DNA of 64,000 bases, taken from NCBI GenBank assembly GCA_030849075.1, contig JASAOO010003534.1, positions 1 to 64,000 on the forward strand, written 5' to 3'. The notes beneath the pieces are model-generated. The model was not told where the DNA came from and searched no databases. It was given only the letters and a program-made list of their open reading frames with translations. The stretch is from Zelonia costaricensis. Lineage: Eukaryota; Euglenozoa; Kinetoplastea; Trypanosomatida; Trypanosomatidae. Both the position numbers and the translations under genes were made by a program. Positions 1-11,800 of the stretch are shown here, in pieces; within the stretch, counting starts at the first letter, position 1, and each line of letters starts with the position of its first letter.

Positions 1-1679
1 CCCCCCCCCCCAACCTCCCTTCGTGTGTACACGCCGTCGCACGATGAGCATGGGACTCGCCGGTCCTCCTTCCCCACGCACACACGCCCTCTCCGAGTTT
101 GACCGTGCTTCTTCTCCCCTTTCCTTTCCGCTGTCGTATTTCCGTCACCTGCGTCTCACACATCTGTCCGTCGTCTCTCCCCTCGCGATTCGTGCTTTCG
201 AGTGGCTGGGCTGCGTGTTGTCTCGCCATCATCGCGTCGGACTGCCCACGTCCCTCCCCCCCCTCACCTCGGCCTCCCGCATCCTCCTCCCACCAGCACG
301 CACGCCTCGCTCGCGTGTGTGCCCCCCAGTTCCCCGCGGAAGGGGCACGGCTGCGTGCTGCGGGTGCAACGGCGGCACAGTCGAGAGACAGGGAGCCGAG
401 GTGGTAGCGACAGGGGACATCCGTGTGCAGATGGTGCGATGCTTGTGTGTCTGCCTCACTCTCTCTATCTCATGCTCTTCCTGTGGTTTGTGGGCGCGGA
501 GTGCGTGCGCGCAGGCGCCGACGGGTACGGGCACATGCGCTTCGAGACTAGCCCCTCTCCCTACCCGGTCAGGCGCCTGCATGCACCTGCGTGCGCGAAC
601 AATGCTGTCAGCGAGGACAGTCCGCGGTGGGGCGGCACGGAGGGGGGGGGGAAGAGAGGAGGCGCACGCTCGCCCCTTCTTCTCCGCCGCCGCTCTCCCG
701 CCCCCTCCGGTGTCCGACCTCGCCGCAACCCACGCAACGGCTTCCACCCCTTCTTCCGTTACGAGCCCCCCACCCCTCCCGCGCTGCGCGTGTGCGTGAT
801 GTGCGGCCGTCTCCGGTGCTTCCAAAGCCCAAACAACCAAAAAAAACGAAAGGAGACGAGTCAACGCCACACGAGGAGGCGCTACGTGCTTGTGCGTGTG
901 TGTGTGTGTGTGTGTGTCTTCGTCGACTCTTCCTCTTCCTGTCCATTTCTTCTTAGATTGACGCTTTCCACCTTGTTCCCTCATTTCCACTTCAGCCTTT
1001 CTCTCGCTCTAATTTGCGCGCGCGTGTGTCCGTGTGTGTGTGTGTGTGCCGGCGTGCCACCGCACCCCTTTCACTCCGTTCCCACGCAACGACGCCGCCC
1101 ATCTTTCCTTTGTCTCGTGAATGCCTGTCTGACCACCTCCAGCCCCCCTCCCCCCCGCCGCACCGCAACCGATCTTATCGTCTGTTCTTCCACCCCCCTC
1201 TCACCCCGCCGCATCGTCACTCCGCACTCCTCCGTCTACGTCATCACGCGCTTGTTATGCCCTCCGTACGCTCCCTCGATCCCCTCCCCTTCCCCGCGCC
1301 CTCGACGCCACCCACCCACCTACTCACCCACCGAACGCCTGTGCTCCGCCTCTTCTCGTTCCTCAACCCGCGTGCCGCCGCACTCCGCAAGTCCCTTGCA
1401 GTGCCGCCCACGCCCTCCCTCGATGGGTGACGCGTGTGAGCGGTCGATGCACGGCTTCTCGCCGCACGCACCTCTCCGCACTCCGCTCTCCCCCCCCCCT
1501 CCTCGCGTGGGCTTCCTCGTGCTGGTCGTCTTCTCCGAACGTGCACTTGCTTCACTCCATCTCAGCGTATGTGTGTGTCGGTGTGTGTGCGTGTCTGCCA
1601 CGTCTACGGTGATCTTGGCGCTCTGTTTTCCTTTGTTCTTCCTCATTTTTCCCGTTCCGCATGGTCACCTCTCTTTCCC

Positions 1680-1703
1680 GTGTGTGTGTGTGTGTGTGTG
1701 TGT
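1680..1703 (+). repeat. (GT)12 microsatellite
   Basis: Uninterrupted TG/GT dinucleotide run in the leading spacer, one of several GT runs on the + strand there. Confidence 0.95.
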
Positions 1704-2655
1704 CAATCCTCATTGTCCAGTGCCGTGCCGTGCGGTGCGGTGACTTCGCTTGATTCTCCTTTCTTCTTCTTCTTGGTTCGCTACGTATGGCTCAGAGGAC
1801 GAGGGGGCGGCCGTTGTGGGGAGGGGGAGGGTTGTGTGTTGGGTCGGGCACGAGCTGCTGCGGCTGCTGCTGTAGCCTCCTTCTTTTCTTTTCTCATGGT
1901 CTTCTCCCGCCCATGCGCACCGTGGCTCGCTCACTTGTGCCGCATGCGAGGTGGGGAGCGGCCAGTGGGGGCATGAATGGCGGTCTCGACGGTGACGGAT
2001 GAAGGACAAGTGAGGGGCGGCTCGCACGCGGTTGCGAGCCCATGCGAAGCCGGGTGTGGTGGGCCGGTCTTCAGTGCGAGGCGGTGACAGGTGTGTCTGA
2101 GTGCTTGTGAGCTTGAGGCACACCAGACACCGTCCTGCAGCTCCACGCAGCACCGTGACAAAAAAAAAAAAGCAACGAATGCAGAGAGAAGTCCTGGCAG
2201 ACACGCACACGCACACGCACGCGCACAACGCACCGCACCAGCATCGTCGTGAGGCGATGTTGGAGCAGGGAAGGGGGGGGGGAGAGTGGGGAGGCCGCGA
2301 CAGTTGCCACCGCTCCCATGCACTGCGACGCCGCGTCGTGTCGGCACGGTGCGAACACGAAGAGGAAGAAGGACACACCGGTGTGAAGCGTGAGTCCATC
2401 TCGTCGCTGCGACCTCCCACGTGGGCTGATGGAGTCGAGGGGCGGCTTACAGCACGCAGCCAGACGGCTGTGCAGCACTGCGCCGTGCGCGCGCCCTCCT
2501 CACCTTTGCAGGACCTGGAACGTGCACCACAGTGACGATCCGCTGCCTTTCACGACTCTCCCTTCACGTCTCCTGCCTTTAATCGTGCGGCACAGCGCAC
2601 CCTCTCCTCTCCCACCCCGCCACGCCGCTCCCCCTTCCTCCATCTCCACGCCTGT

Positions 2656-2676
2656 CACACACACACACACACACAC
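2656..2676 (+). repeat. (CA)10 microsatellite
   Basis: Uninterrupted CA run in the leading spacer, flanked by C-rich sequence. Confidence 0.95.
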
Positions 2677-3490
2677 CCAAGGCTTCATCAACCTGTGACC
2701 TGGGCAGCTCTCGTCCACGGACGCAAAACACGAGGACGGAAACACAGGAGGTGAGATCGGAGAAGCGGGCGCGGGTGTGTGTCGGTGTGTGTGTATGTGT
2801 GTGTCTGCGCGGCGTCGCAGAGGCCCTACCCCCGTCTTCAAGTACCACAGCGGTCACGGCGTGTTTCACGTCTCTTCCGATCGCCGCTCCGCTGCACGTG
2901 CCACGCGTCTGCCACAAACATCCCCCCCTTCCCCCACCGCTTGTGTCCGCCCCCTGGGGGCGTTCCCCGTGTTCCCCACCGCAACGGTCACGCGATCGCC
3001 TTCTTCTTCCCATTTATTTCACGTCTTTGCGTCGGCGCTCCTTCCGCCCCCGCATTCTTCTCGTTTACCGTACACACAGCACCACCGCGTGGCTCGGCGC
3101 GCACGCGTGTGTGCGTGTGCGCGCAACTCTAGAGTCACGAGATTTGGGCCGCTGCGTGGTAGACTGGCCGCCACCGTGCAACACATACACACACATAAAC
3201 AAGTACACACACACACACACACACCCCTGTTGCGCCCGCCTTTTCACCACTTGAGCAGCTGCGCCACCCCCTTTCACACGGTCCTTCTTGGCACCTCACC
3301 CCGTCATCGCGATAGACGCGAGTGGTGGTTGGTTGGGAAGGGGCGTATACATGTGTGTGTGTGTGTGTAGGTACGCGTGAAGTCATTGGTTGGGCTTCGC
3401 ATTTCTTCGTAGAGGTGTTCCGCCCCACGATTGTGCGCCTCTTCTTCGTTTTCGTCGCACCGTGCTCGTTCAACTCTTCCGTGTTTCCCC

Positions 3491-3508
3491 GCTTTTCTTT
3501 TTTGTGAG
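3491..3508 (+). promoter_or_regulatory. Candidate spliced-leader acceptor (pyrimidine tract + AG) for the 3520 gene
   Basis: A T-rich tract (CTTTTCTTTTTT) is followed by the first AG at 3507-3508, only 11 bases before the ATG at 3520. The pattern fits trypanosomatid trans-splicing. The implied 5' UTR is very short, so an upstream AG near 3409 is an alternative. Confidence 0.5.
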
Positions 3509-3519
3509 CTTTCACGCAC

Positions 3520-6500
3520 ATGAGTTCGATGTCGACTCGGCCCGGCATGGCGCAGCGGTCTCGCGGTGACGTGTCAGTGCGGCCGCTGCGGTCCCGCTCG
3601 CAGCGGTACCGGGACTTGCGCGACAGCCCATACCTGCAGCCGGTCTTCGCGAGCTCGCGCGGGGCACCCACCACGCGTGGGGCGGTGGCAACACCGACGC
3701 AAGCAGAGGTCAAGCTGCGTCGTCTGCAGAGTGCGTCGCGGCGCGCGAGCAGCGCCACCCCACTGTCGCGCGAGAAGACGGCAACGACGAAGGAGGAGGG
3801 CTCCGGAGTATCCACTGACACGCCGCTTCATCCTCCAACGAAGCCGCAGGAGCCACCGCCACCGCATCAGCCGCCGCCGCCGCAGCAGCAGCAGCTGACG
3901 TCGCTGCGAAACCCGGAGGAGGTCGTGAGACGCGTGCGGCTCCTGCTGCGCGAGGTGAAGCTGCCCTCCCTCGATGTCTATCTTGCGGAGACGTACCTCC
4001 TTCAGGTTTCGACGACAGCGGCTGAGACCGCGGACGAGGCGGCCGCGACGCCGCCGCAACACGCCCGCTCTGCGCCCCACGCAGTCGGTCGAGTCACGGA
4101 CACGGCGGAGGGGGCGCAGGAGGATGGCTCGCTCATGAGCAGCACACACGAGCCTGAGACCACGCGTCGCTCCTCTGCGGCGGAGGCGGCGGCGCACACG
4201 AGCAGCATTCGCAGCGGCAGTGCGGCGGTGGTGCACGCGACGAGGTCACTCTTCCTGTCTCTCCCGCAGGGGCTCCTGCACGGGTCCGAGCATGCGTGCT
4301 ACTACCTACCCGAGACCTCCCAGCGCACCTCCGCGCATCGCCACGTGGAGAGCGACCACGAAGGCGATGCACCGGAGCTGCGCGAGACGGAGGATGACCT
4401 CACAAGCGGCGCATGCCTCCACGCAGCTGCGCAGACGAGCCCGCGTGCGCTGCTGCTGCCACCGCGGCCGCAGCCACCGCACTCACTTAATGCCACCAAC
4501 GACCGACCACGGTCCTCCCCGCGCGCAGAGCTCCTTCGTCAGCCGCTCCCACGCCGCACAAGCGTGGAGGAGCACCGCCACCGCAGCGCCGCTCACGACA
4601 CGCAGGATGCGGGTGTAGCAGTGGACTCGTCCCCATCCGCGACCGCGGCGCTCTCGCTGGCAAACGAAATGGAGCGTGCGCTGACGGCGTACAAGGCGGC
4701 GTTGGCTGTGGCCCTGCGTGCGGTGCGGCACCGGGAGGCGGTGTGGACCGCGCTTCAGAAGTTCCTGCACATCGTGCGCACGGAGGTCGCACCGGGCAGC
4801 GCGGAGGTGAACAGCGGCGACTCTGTCATCGCCGCGGGCGACATCCCATCAGACGAGGACTCCGTTGGAGCGGACGGCAACGCGCATACTGACGCACTGC
4901 ATTGTGCATCGGCGCCAGACACACGGAGCGAGGTGTGCGCTCCTGAATCGAACGATGCAGTGGCGAGGTTGGACGCCCCGCGCAGCCCGTCGATCGCGCC
5001 GGCTGCAGTTGGTGCTGCTGGTGCTGCGGCGGCGGCGGCGCCCCCGCGGCTGGGGCTGGGCAAAGTGCACGAGGGCAGCGTGCCGGGCGCCAGCGAGGGC
5101 CGCACGGAGGCGGGCCTCACCCCACGCGGTGTAAGCTCTTCTGCCAGCGCGGCCGGCAGCGAGGGCGGCCACGGTGGCCCTGGGTGCGGTGCGGTGGATG
5201 CGCTGGTGGCGGATCACATGCACGACTGTGCGACGTCCACTGCCGCCTCCCTCGTTGAGCTGCCCACAGCGGGCGATGCGGCGGCAGCGGCTGCTGCACG
5301 AGGCGGGCAGGCCCCACGCCGGCCTCAGCGCCCCTCGCTGCGCCTCGCGCTGGACTGCGCCCGTCCCCCACCCGCACCCGCCGCCGCAGGAGCGACGACG
5401 CCGACGTCAGCTAGATCGATCTCGTCCAGTGGACCGGTCGATGGGGGTGCGCCAGGGCGGCCCTCTTCCCTCTCCCACGCGTCCACACGCCCCATCAGCG
5501 CCGAGAAGCCGCTCGCCTCGACCGCGACATCGATCCGGGTGCCGCCGCTGCTGCTTCCCAGAGCCGGCAGTGCGGCCGGAGCATCGACCGCACCGGGTCT
5601 TGCGCAGACAGCGCGGCCCCGCTGCGGCTTCGCACCCGCCACCCCCGGCACGACGCGTTCCGTCGGCCGCCGACACAGTGCCATGGACCGCCCGCCCGCC
5701 ACATCACGCGCCTTCTCCGCCACGGCTCGACGTGGCCCTGCGGCTCCGCGGACGACAGCGACGTCGCGGTCTGGCGCCCCCGTCGTGTCCGCCGCCGCCG
5801 CACGCCGGGCGCAGGCGCTACGGGACCTGTTCCCCGCCCTGTGCACGCCGCTGCCCCTGCCCGTGCCCCGCTCGCACAGTGCACCGGGCAGCGCGAGGAC
5901 GCCCATCCCTTCACCGGCCGCCGCGGCACCACCGTCGCTGTCACCGCGGCCGCCACGGGACCCGTCGTCCGCCATCACGCCGCGCTCGCGGATGCTCACG
6001 CGGGACGAGGCCCACGCCAGTGCGCGAGCCTCCGCCGTCAGCACCGGTGCGCCCCCGCTGCGTCTGCGACCGCGCGCCGTCCCGCGTGACGTGTACGCCG
6101 GGTGCCTGCTGCACTATCTCCTCTACCTACAACGCACCACACTGGCAGTGGTGGAGGCTGTGGGCGAGCTGCGGCGCCGCCACCTCTGCCACCCCGCCCC
6201 GCTCGTTGTGGAGCACCGCAACTACCTGCTGGAGGTGCTCCTGCAGACGGGCACGCTTGTGGAGGATGGGACCGTGCGCTGGCTGATGCGCGAGGCGGGC
6301 AGCGACGCCCCAGCCGGCGGCAGTGGCCTCGAGACGAGTCACGTGAGCGGTGGCAGCCGGAACACGTCCAGCATCAAGAGCAGCGGCGGCGGTACCCCCG
6401 ACGTGCGGCGGCCACCCGCGGCCCTCCACACGGCGGACTCCACGCCGTCCCTGACGCACGAGGGCGAGCAGGCGAGCGAGAGGGCGGCGCAGCGGGCGAC

Positions 6501-7230
6501 GCAGGTGGCGGCGGTGCGTGGGCAGTGGCCGGAGCAGCTCCTGCGCACGCCCCTGCTGAGTGGCCACCCTGCGCTGAGCTGCCACGCCGTCGCCCCGCCC
6601 TTCCTGGGCGAACTCGCGTGCTGGTGCGGCTGCGGCAGCAGTGCGGGCGACGGGGGGATGGAGGGAAAGGAGGCAGTGAGCTGCTCGTGGCTCTTCACCG
6701 GCTCTCTCGCGGGGGCGGCACTGGCGGAGGGCGCACCATCGCGCGCTGCGCCACCACCACCACCACCGGCCTCGCTTCTCCTGCTGCCGACCGACGTGTT
6801 GACGACCTACTGCACTGCGACGGGCGGCAATGGAAGGGCCCGGCAGCGCCACCCTCCCCGCCCGTCAGCACACTCCAGACCGCCATCGGCAGCAGCCGCA
6901 GCCGCGCTGCGCCGCCGACTTGAGGCGGCAGAGCGCGCGCTACACGCGGAGGTCGCGGCTCAGCTCGAGTTCCTGCAGCTGTGCATGCGGTGCGCCCTGC
7001 AACGGGAGTACCCGCTGCACCTGCGGGGCATGGCCGACGTGCAACGCCGCTTCTTCGCGATCAAGTCGACGGCCGCTCATCGTCGGCCCGGGAGCGCCAC
7101 AGGCAGCGGCAGTGGTGGTGTCCGGTACGACCGGGTGTCACTGAACGACGAGCTGATGCGTGGGGACTGGATGGAGGAGCTGCAGGTGTCGTGGCAGCTG
7201 CTGATGTTGGGCAGCAGCAGCATCGAGTAG
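3520..7230 (+). CDS. Large hypothetical protein, mostly disordered with helical ends (1236 aa)
   Basis: I do not recognise a family. The chain starts at an ATG 11 bases after a pyrimidine tract and AG. Most of it is low-complexity Ala/Pro/Arg/Ser sequence. Four parts look ordered. Residues about 127-170 form a helical segment with the motif NPEEVVRRVRLLLREVKLP. Residues about 381-425 are a basic amphipathic helix region. Residues about 855-925 include the hydrophobic helix around GCLLHYLLYLQ. Residues about 1130-1236 begin with a short coiled-coil-like stretch and contain a Cys-bearing helix. No signal peptide or clear membrane span is seen. The four ordered segments separated by long linkers suggest a cytoskeletal or scaffold protein, but that is only inference. 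The reading frame is long, GC-rich at third positions and uninterrupted, which supports it being a real gene. Confidence 0.8.
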   Translation: MSSMSTRPGMAQRSRGDVSVRPLRSRSQRYRDLRDSPYLQPVFASSRGAPTTRGAVATPTQAEVKLRRLQSASRRASSATPLSREKTATTKEEGSGVSTDTPLHPPTKPQEPPPPHQPPPPQQQQLTSLRNPEEVVRRVRLLLREVKLPSLDVYLAETYLLQVSTTAAETADEAAATPPQHARSAPHAVGRVTDTAEGAQEDGSLMSSTHEPETTRRSSAAEAAAHTSSIRSGSAAVVHATRSLFLSLPQGLLHGSEHACYYLPETSQRTSAHRHVESDHEGDAPELRETEDDLTSGACLHAAAQTSPRALLLPPRPQPPHSLNATNDRPRSSPRAELLRQPLPRRTSVEEHRHRSAAHDTQDAGVAVDSSPSATAALSLANEMERALTAYKAALAVALRAVRHREAVWTALQKFLHIVRTEVAPGSAEVNSGDSVIAAGDIPSDEDSVGADGNAHTDALHCASAPDTRSEVCAPESNDAVARLDAPRSPSIAPAAVGAAGAAAAAAPPRLGLGKVHEGSVPGASEGRTEAGLTPRGVSSSASAAGSEGGHGGPGCGAVDALVADHMHDCATSTAASLVELPTAGDAAAAAAARGGQAPRRPQRPSLRLALDCARPPPAPAAAGATTPTSARSISSSGPVDGGAPGRPSSLSHASTRPISAEKPLASTATSIRVPPLLLPRAGSAAGASTAPGLAQTARPRCGFAPATPGTTRSVGRRHSAMDRPPATSRAFSATARRGPAAPRTTATSRSGAPVVSAAAARRAQALRDLFPALCTPLPLPVPRSHSAPGSARTPIPSPAAAAPPSLSPRPPRDPSSAITPRSRMLTRDEAHASARASAVSTGAPPLRLRPRAVPRDVYAGCLLHYLLYLQRTTLAVVEAVGELRRRHLCHPAPLVVEHRNYLLEVLLQTGTLVEDGTVRWLMREAGSDAPAGGSGLETSHVSGGSRNTSSIKSSGGGTPDVRRPPAALHTADSTPSLTHEGEQASERAAQRATQVAAVRGQWPEQLLRTPLLSGHPALSCHAVAPPFLGELACWCGCGSSAGDGGMEGKEAVSCSWLFTGSLAGAALAEGAPSRAAPPPPPPASLLLLPTDVLTTYCTATGGNGRARQRHPPRPSAHSRPPSAAAAAALRRRLEAAERALHAEVAAQLEFLQLCMRCALQREYPLHLRGMADVQRRFFAIKSTAAHRRPGSATGSGSGGVRYDRVSLNDELMRGDWMEELQVSWQLLMLGSSSIE

Positions 7231-7284
7231 CGCAGGCGCCCGTCATAGATCTCCCTTTCTCTTTCCCATTCTGTGCCTCGATGG

Positions 7285-7288
<4 letters not shown>

Positions 7289-7323
<35 letters not shown>
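7289..7323 (+). repeat. (GT)17 microsatellite in the 3' flank
   Basis: A 35-base uninterrupted GT run beginning 58 bases after the stop codon at 7230, so probably inside the 3' UTR. Confidence 0.95.
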
Positions 7324-7326
<3 letters not shown>

Positions 7327-8780
7327 AGGTGTGCAGAGGTGTTCCGCACCTTGTGAGCTGTGGCGCCACGCTTCCTCTTCACTGCCGCTTTCTTTCCCCC
7401 TCTTCGAGTTGTGCTCTCCTCCTTGCGCCCTTCTAGACAAGCCGGACGGCGGCACTGGCCCAGCGGCATCGTAGACGCACCTGTGAGGAGGTACACGGCC
7501 AACGCTGACTGACTTGTGTTCTCTCCGTGCAACGCACTCGTCTCTCCTCATCTCCTCCATTCCCTAGCCCTTCTCTCTGTTCCCGTCACGCGCTCGCACA
7601 CGCTGCAGCGCCTCCGTGAAGCAACACAAAAAACGGCATCCTGCGATGACCGCCGAGAACGCAGCTGCGCTGCTGCGACAGCAATCTGTCGTGCCTCGCG
7701 CTCTCGTGGCACTCACCTGATGCTCAAGAGAGAGAGAGGGATAAAGTTGCGGAAGACTCGTGTCGCATCGCGGCAGCGTGGGCGCCACCCTCGCCCAGAG
7801 CGACGGCACGGCCTGCATCCAAGCCAATGCTCCCCTCTGCACCTTTTCCTTTCGCTCCTCCTTCTCACCCTCTCGCACCCACGTCGAGTGGTGCTCACGC
7901 TTCCGCCCCCCCCCCATTCCCCCGACTCGCGCACAACCCACCCTTTCGCGTTCACAACTGGCACCACACAACCACAACCCCCTCCCCCAAACGCACATCA
8001 GCGGTTTCTACGTGAGGACTCGTTGATAGCCCACGCGCTGCTGCCACTTGCGTCCCTCCCCCACGCCGTCTACTCCTCCCCTCTCCTCCCCCAACACACA
8101 CACACACACACATACATCAAGACACGCGTGTGTGTGTGCGTGCCCCGTACCCCCCCCCCTCCCGCCGCCACTCCTCCCTCCCCACGTACACCTTATCTAT
8201 TCTATCGAGGTCGATCCATCACAGCCCCACCACACGCGCTCACGACGTCAACATCCCTCCCCACCTTTTCCCTTATCATTCGTAGCTTCGTATTATTGTC
8301 TCTTCTTTACCCCCACGCTCACCTCCCCCCCTCCCCCCACCACAACTGCACGCTGCACCGCGTTGCGGCCCACTGCGAACACTCCTATACCCCCCCCCCC
8401 CATCACTCCGTACGGTCCCCCATTCATTCGTGTGTTTTCGGCTTCTCCGTGTCGCACGTTGCCTACTGCGCAGGGCTTGTGGTGCCCGCCGCCGTCGCCG
8501 CCGCAGCCCTCGCGTTCACTTCACCCTTCTCATGGAGCGGTGCGTGGAGGGCACTCACACTCAAACCCCCCCAACACGCACACACACTCACCCGTAGCAA
8601 CACCTTGCACTGCGGGCGCGTGCGTTGATCGTGTGCCGTAGACACCCACAGTCGACCTCTCCACCGCCGCGTGACACGGCGCCGGTCGCTATAAGCGCCT
8701 CCCCTGTTTTCCCGCCTGACTTGCGTTCGCTACTGGCAGCTCGAGGCGGGGGCGCGCTCACCTTTCTCCTTCGCTGTGCG

Positions 8781-8820
8781 GCTCCACCCCCCCCTCCTCT
8801 CGTGCGCTGCGTCGCTGCAG
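8781..8820 (+). promoter_or_regulatory. Candidate spliced-leader acceptor for the 8834 gene
   Basis: A C-rich pyrimidine tract (8783-8801) is followed by GCTGCAG with the AG at 8819-8820, 13 bases before the ATG. The tract is C-rich rather than T-rich, so an upstream acceptor is possible. Confidence 0.4.
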
Positions 8821-8833
8821 CGGCGCGGGCGCC

Positions 8834-11800
8834 ATGGCCGAACTCAACGCCTTCGTGTACGGCTGGCTTGCCGGCATCGTGGCGGTGGCCATCTGGATCC
8901 TCTACGGCATAGACACGCTCCTGCAGCTGATGCGGTGGGTGAACGTGGCCTTCGCCCACACCCCCGGTCTGGCCCACCTCGCGGAGGGCAAGGCGGCGGA
9001 GGAGGCGGGCGTGCGTGATGGAACAGGCTCGGCGTCGCGGCACAGCTCGCACTTCGATAAAACCGTTGCGAGCGATCAGGGGCTGGAGGGAATCACGGGC
9101 AACACGAAGCGCAGCACGCCCATCACGGCTGCGGGGACGTGCATGCTGAGCTGGTACGGCCCGGACGGCACGACCGGCGCCCCCATCGAGTGCCGCCTCT
9201 CCCTCGAGAACAACGAAGTTACCGTGTACCAGCTGCTGCGGCTCGCCGACAGCGCAGCCGGGGTCGGCGGCGTGAATGGCCGACCCGGCGACAAGCTTGG
9301 CGGCTCCTCGAAGAGCTCGCGGCGGGGAAGCAGCACGGGCGCCAAGTCGAAGGAGGCGCAGCGCGACGCTAACGCGTTCCGCACCGCGGCCGGCGTCACG
9401 ATGGTGGAGCAACGCAAGGGCAAGATTGGCGTGCTGAACACCACCGTGATGGAGGTGCGGCAGTTCAACACGAAGAAGGGCAGCAGCGGGAACGGCGCGG
9501 CGGAGGCGGGTGGCGGCAGCAGGAATGGCGGCGGCGACCTCGCCGCGCAGAGCACTTCGCACAAGCTGAGCTCGCACCGTAGCCGCGCGAGCACCGGTGC
9601 CCCCGCCGGCCCCGAGGTTGGGGATCAATGGAGCGAGACCGTGAACGGCTCGACTGCGCGGTCGGCGAAGGGGGCCGAGTCCACCCGCAACAACAACACG
9701 TCTTTCCGCAGCGGGGACATGACGGACGAGGTGACAGGGGCCGCGGGGATGTACGCGCCTCCGCGCGAGGGTGAGGAGGCCGGGAACGCAGCTGCCGGCA
9801 TCAGTGCCGGCACCGGCGGTGGCGGTGGCGTCGACCCGCTCTTCACGGGCCGCGTGCTGATCTGGCGAACCATGGACGGCAGCCCCCTCTTCGACTCGTG
9901 CGGCTCGCCAAGCAGTCGGTCCGCCCGCGGCGGGGCTGGCGGCGTCGCGTCCCCAACGACGATCTCGGGGCAACCCTTCGCACGCGGCTCCATGAAGGGC
10001 AGCATGGCGGCCACCCGTCGCGGGGCGTCGGAACCGCTCTCCACCAGCCACGCGCCAGGCTTTGGCTACCCCGGGAGTGGGCACCGGCCCGGCGGGTCGG
10101 GGGCCGCGGCGGGCGGCTTCGACACCCGCAGCGCGCGCTCGTCCTGCGAAAATGGCGATGCGAGCGACGACGGGTCTGTCACGGAGGACGCCGGTGGGGA
10201 GGAGGACTGTGAGGGCGGCGGCTACGCGGCGTCGCCGAAGCGCTCGCAGGCACGGCGTGCCAAGGGGCGCGAGCCGCGGTGGCAGGCGCTGATGGGGGAC
10301 ATGGCCAACTGGCCCTGCGTCATCATCAAGTTCGAGCGGTCGCGAGAGAGCGAGCGGTGGCTGACTCTGCTGTCCGGCCTGCGCGAGGCGCGGGCGTGGC
10401 ACGACTACGCCAAGACAATGCCAAACCCCGACACGATCAACACCTTCTTGAGTCGCTTCTTCTTCCAGAACATGCGACTCGACGGGCTGTCAGACGCGCT
10501 GATCAAGCAAATTCGCAAGAAGCTGCGCGAGCTGCCGTCGAAGAAGTTTCCGCGCGACCTCGGTGGCGACCTCCTGCTGGACGACTTTCTCATCGGCACG
10601 CAGATCCCATGGATCACGGACGTGTCGGAGCCGACGGTGTCGGCCAACGGCGAGGTGGGGTTCGACTTCAACCTGCTGTACAAGGGCGGCGAGGGCGGCT
10701 TCACGCTCTTCTTCCGTCTCGCACTGACCTATCGCGGTATTCGCATCCCGCACGTCGTCTTCTCCGTGAAGCTGCTGGAGCTGGAGGCGACGGTACACAT
10801 CAGCATCGGGCCCCCGCCGTCGAAGAAGTTCTGGATCGGCGGCCATAAGCCGCCCATTCTCCGCCTCGAGGTGCACCAAGGCTGTGCCTCGGGCAAGGGC
10901 GTGCTGCATCGCGTGCTGACGGCGCTGCCCGACCTCAGCGGCATCCTGACGAACCTCATCAAGCTCTATCTCTTCTCCGACATGGTTCTACCGTACATGG
11001 ACGACTTCCCGCTGCCGAGTGTCGTGAAGTCTCCCAAGGGCTCCTTCAAGGATCTGCGCGTGCGCACCTTCGACTGGCAGCGAGCGGCGAAGATCAGCGG
11101 CGCACCGGCGGAGCGGCGGGGCTCCACGGCGGAGAGCAGCGAAGGGGACCATCGCTCGTCTGCGTCGCGCGCGAAGGAGCGGCGGGGCAGCGGCGGCTCC
11201 GGCAGCCCGCTTAACGCCACCCGCGGCAGCCTCTCGAGTGAGGCGGCATCGCCCGCGGCGCGGCGGCGCCCATCGCGGGTGCCAGCTGGCGAGGCGTCAG
11301 ACAACACTGCTGGCGCGGCCACAGCTGCGGATGCAGGGCCGCTAGGCGACAGCATCCTTTCGGCGGACAGGTGCGGCAGCGACAGCGTTCCGACTGGCCC
11401 AGCGGTGAGCGTGCGCTCGCCGCTGAAGGTAGCCCCGTCGTCGTCTTATGCCACGACATCCAGCAAGGGCGGACGCGGGAGTTCGGGCGGCGGCAACGGC
11501 GGGGGCGCCCCGGCGGTGCCTTCGCATCGCCCGTCCGTGTGCAGCACCGCAGCGGATGGCAACGGGCGCGGCTCGCTCCCGTCCACGCTGCCTACCGAAC
11601 GTTCCAACTCGCTGTCGGACTCGGCGCCCAGCAACCGTGTCTCTACCAGCGCGTTGGACGAGGCGCTCTACGCGGACAGCACCAACATCGCGAGCGACTC
11701 GGACGGGGTGCTCAGCAGCACCTCCAACAAACGCTCCGGCACGTCGGGGGCGATGCGCAACCTGCGTGACCTGCTCAAGCTCAAGGGCAAGGACATGACG

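Larger units (their letters stand above)
1..3519. other. Gene-free leading spacer, 3.5 kb
   Basis: No convincing gene is seen on either strand. The + strand is dominated by C/T-rich sequence with GT runs (896-917, 1032-1048, 1680-1703, 3352-3369) and CA runs (2656-2676, 3205-3224). A more mixed-composition island with an A12-type run near 2160 lies at about 1960-2540. Long open frames here (for example 202-1743) are rich in Ser, Pro, Cys and Val from the repeats and show no domain. The stretch probably holds the 3' UTR of a gene left of the window plus the 5' flank of the 3520 gene. Confidence 0.6.
7231..8833. other. Intergenic spacer
   Basis: No gene is seen. It begins with a long GT run (7289-7323) just after the stop codon, followed by a direct duplication of GTGCAGAGGT at 7321-7340. 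The rest is C/T-rich, with a CA run near 8093-8112 and poly-C tracts near 8150 and 8391-8402. It ends in the pyrimidine tract before the 8834 gene. Confidence 0.7.

Noticed and set aside
202..1743. Long + strand open frame (513 codons) in the leading spacer
   Set aside because: Its protein is repeat-derived (Cys/Val, Pro/Ser and Arg runs) and overlaps other open frames. C/T-rich DNA lacks A-containing stop codons, so long open frames arise by chance.
8588..10402. 604-codon antisense open frame opposite SMP copy 1
   Set aside because: Arg/Ala/Gly-biased shadow of the + strand gene; no independent protein signal.
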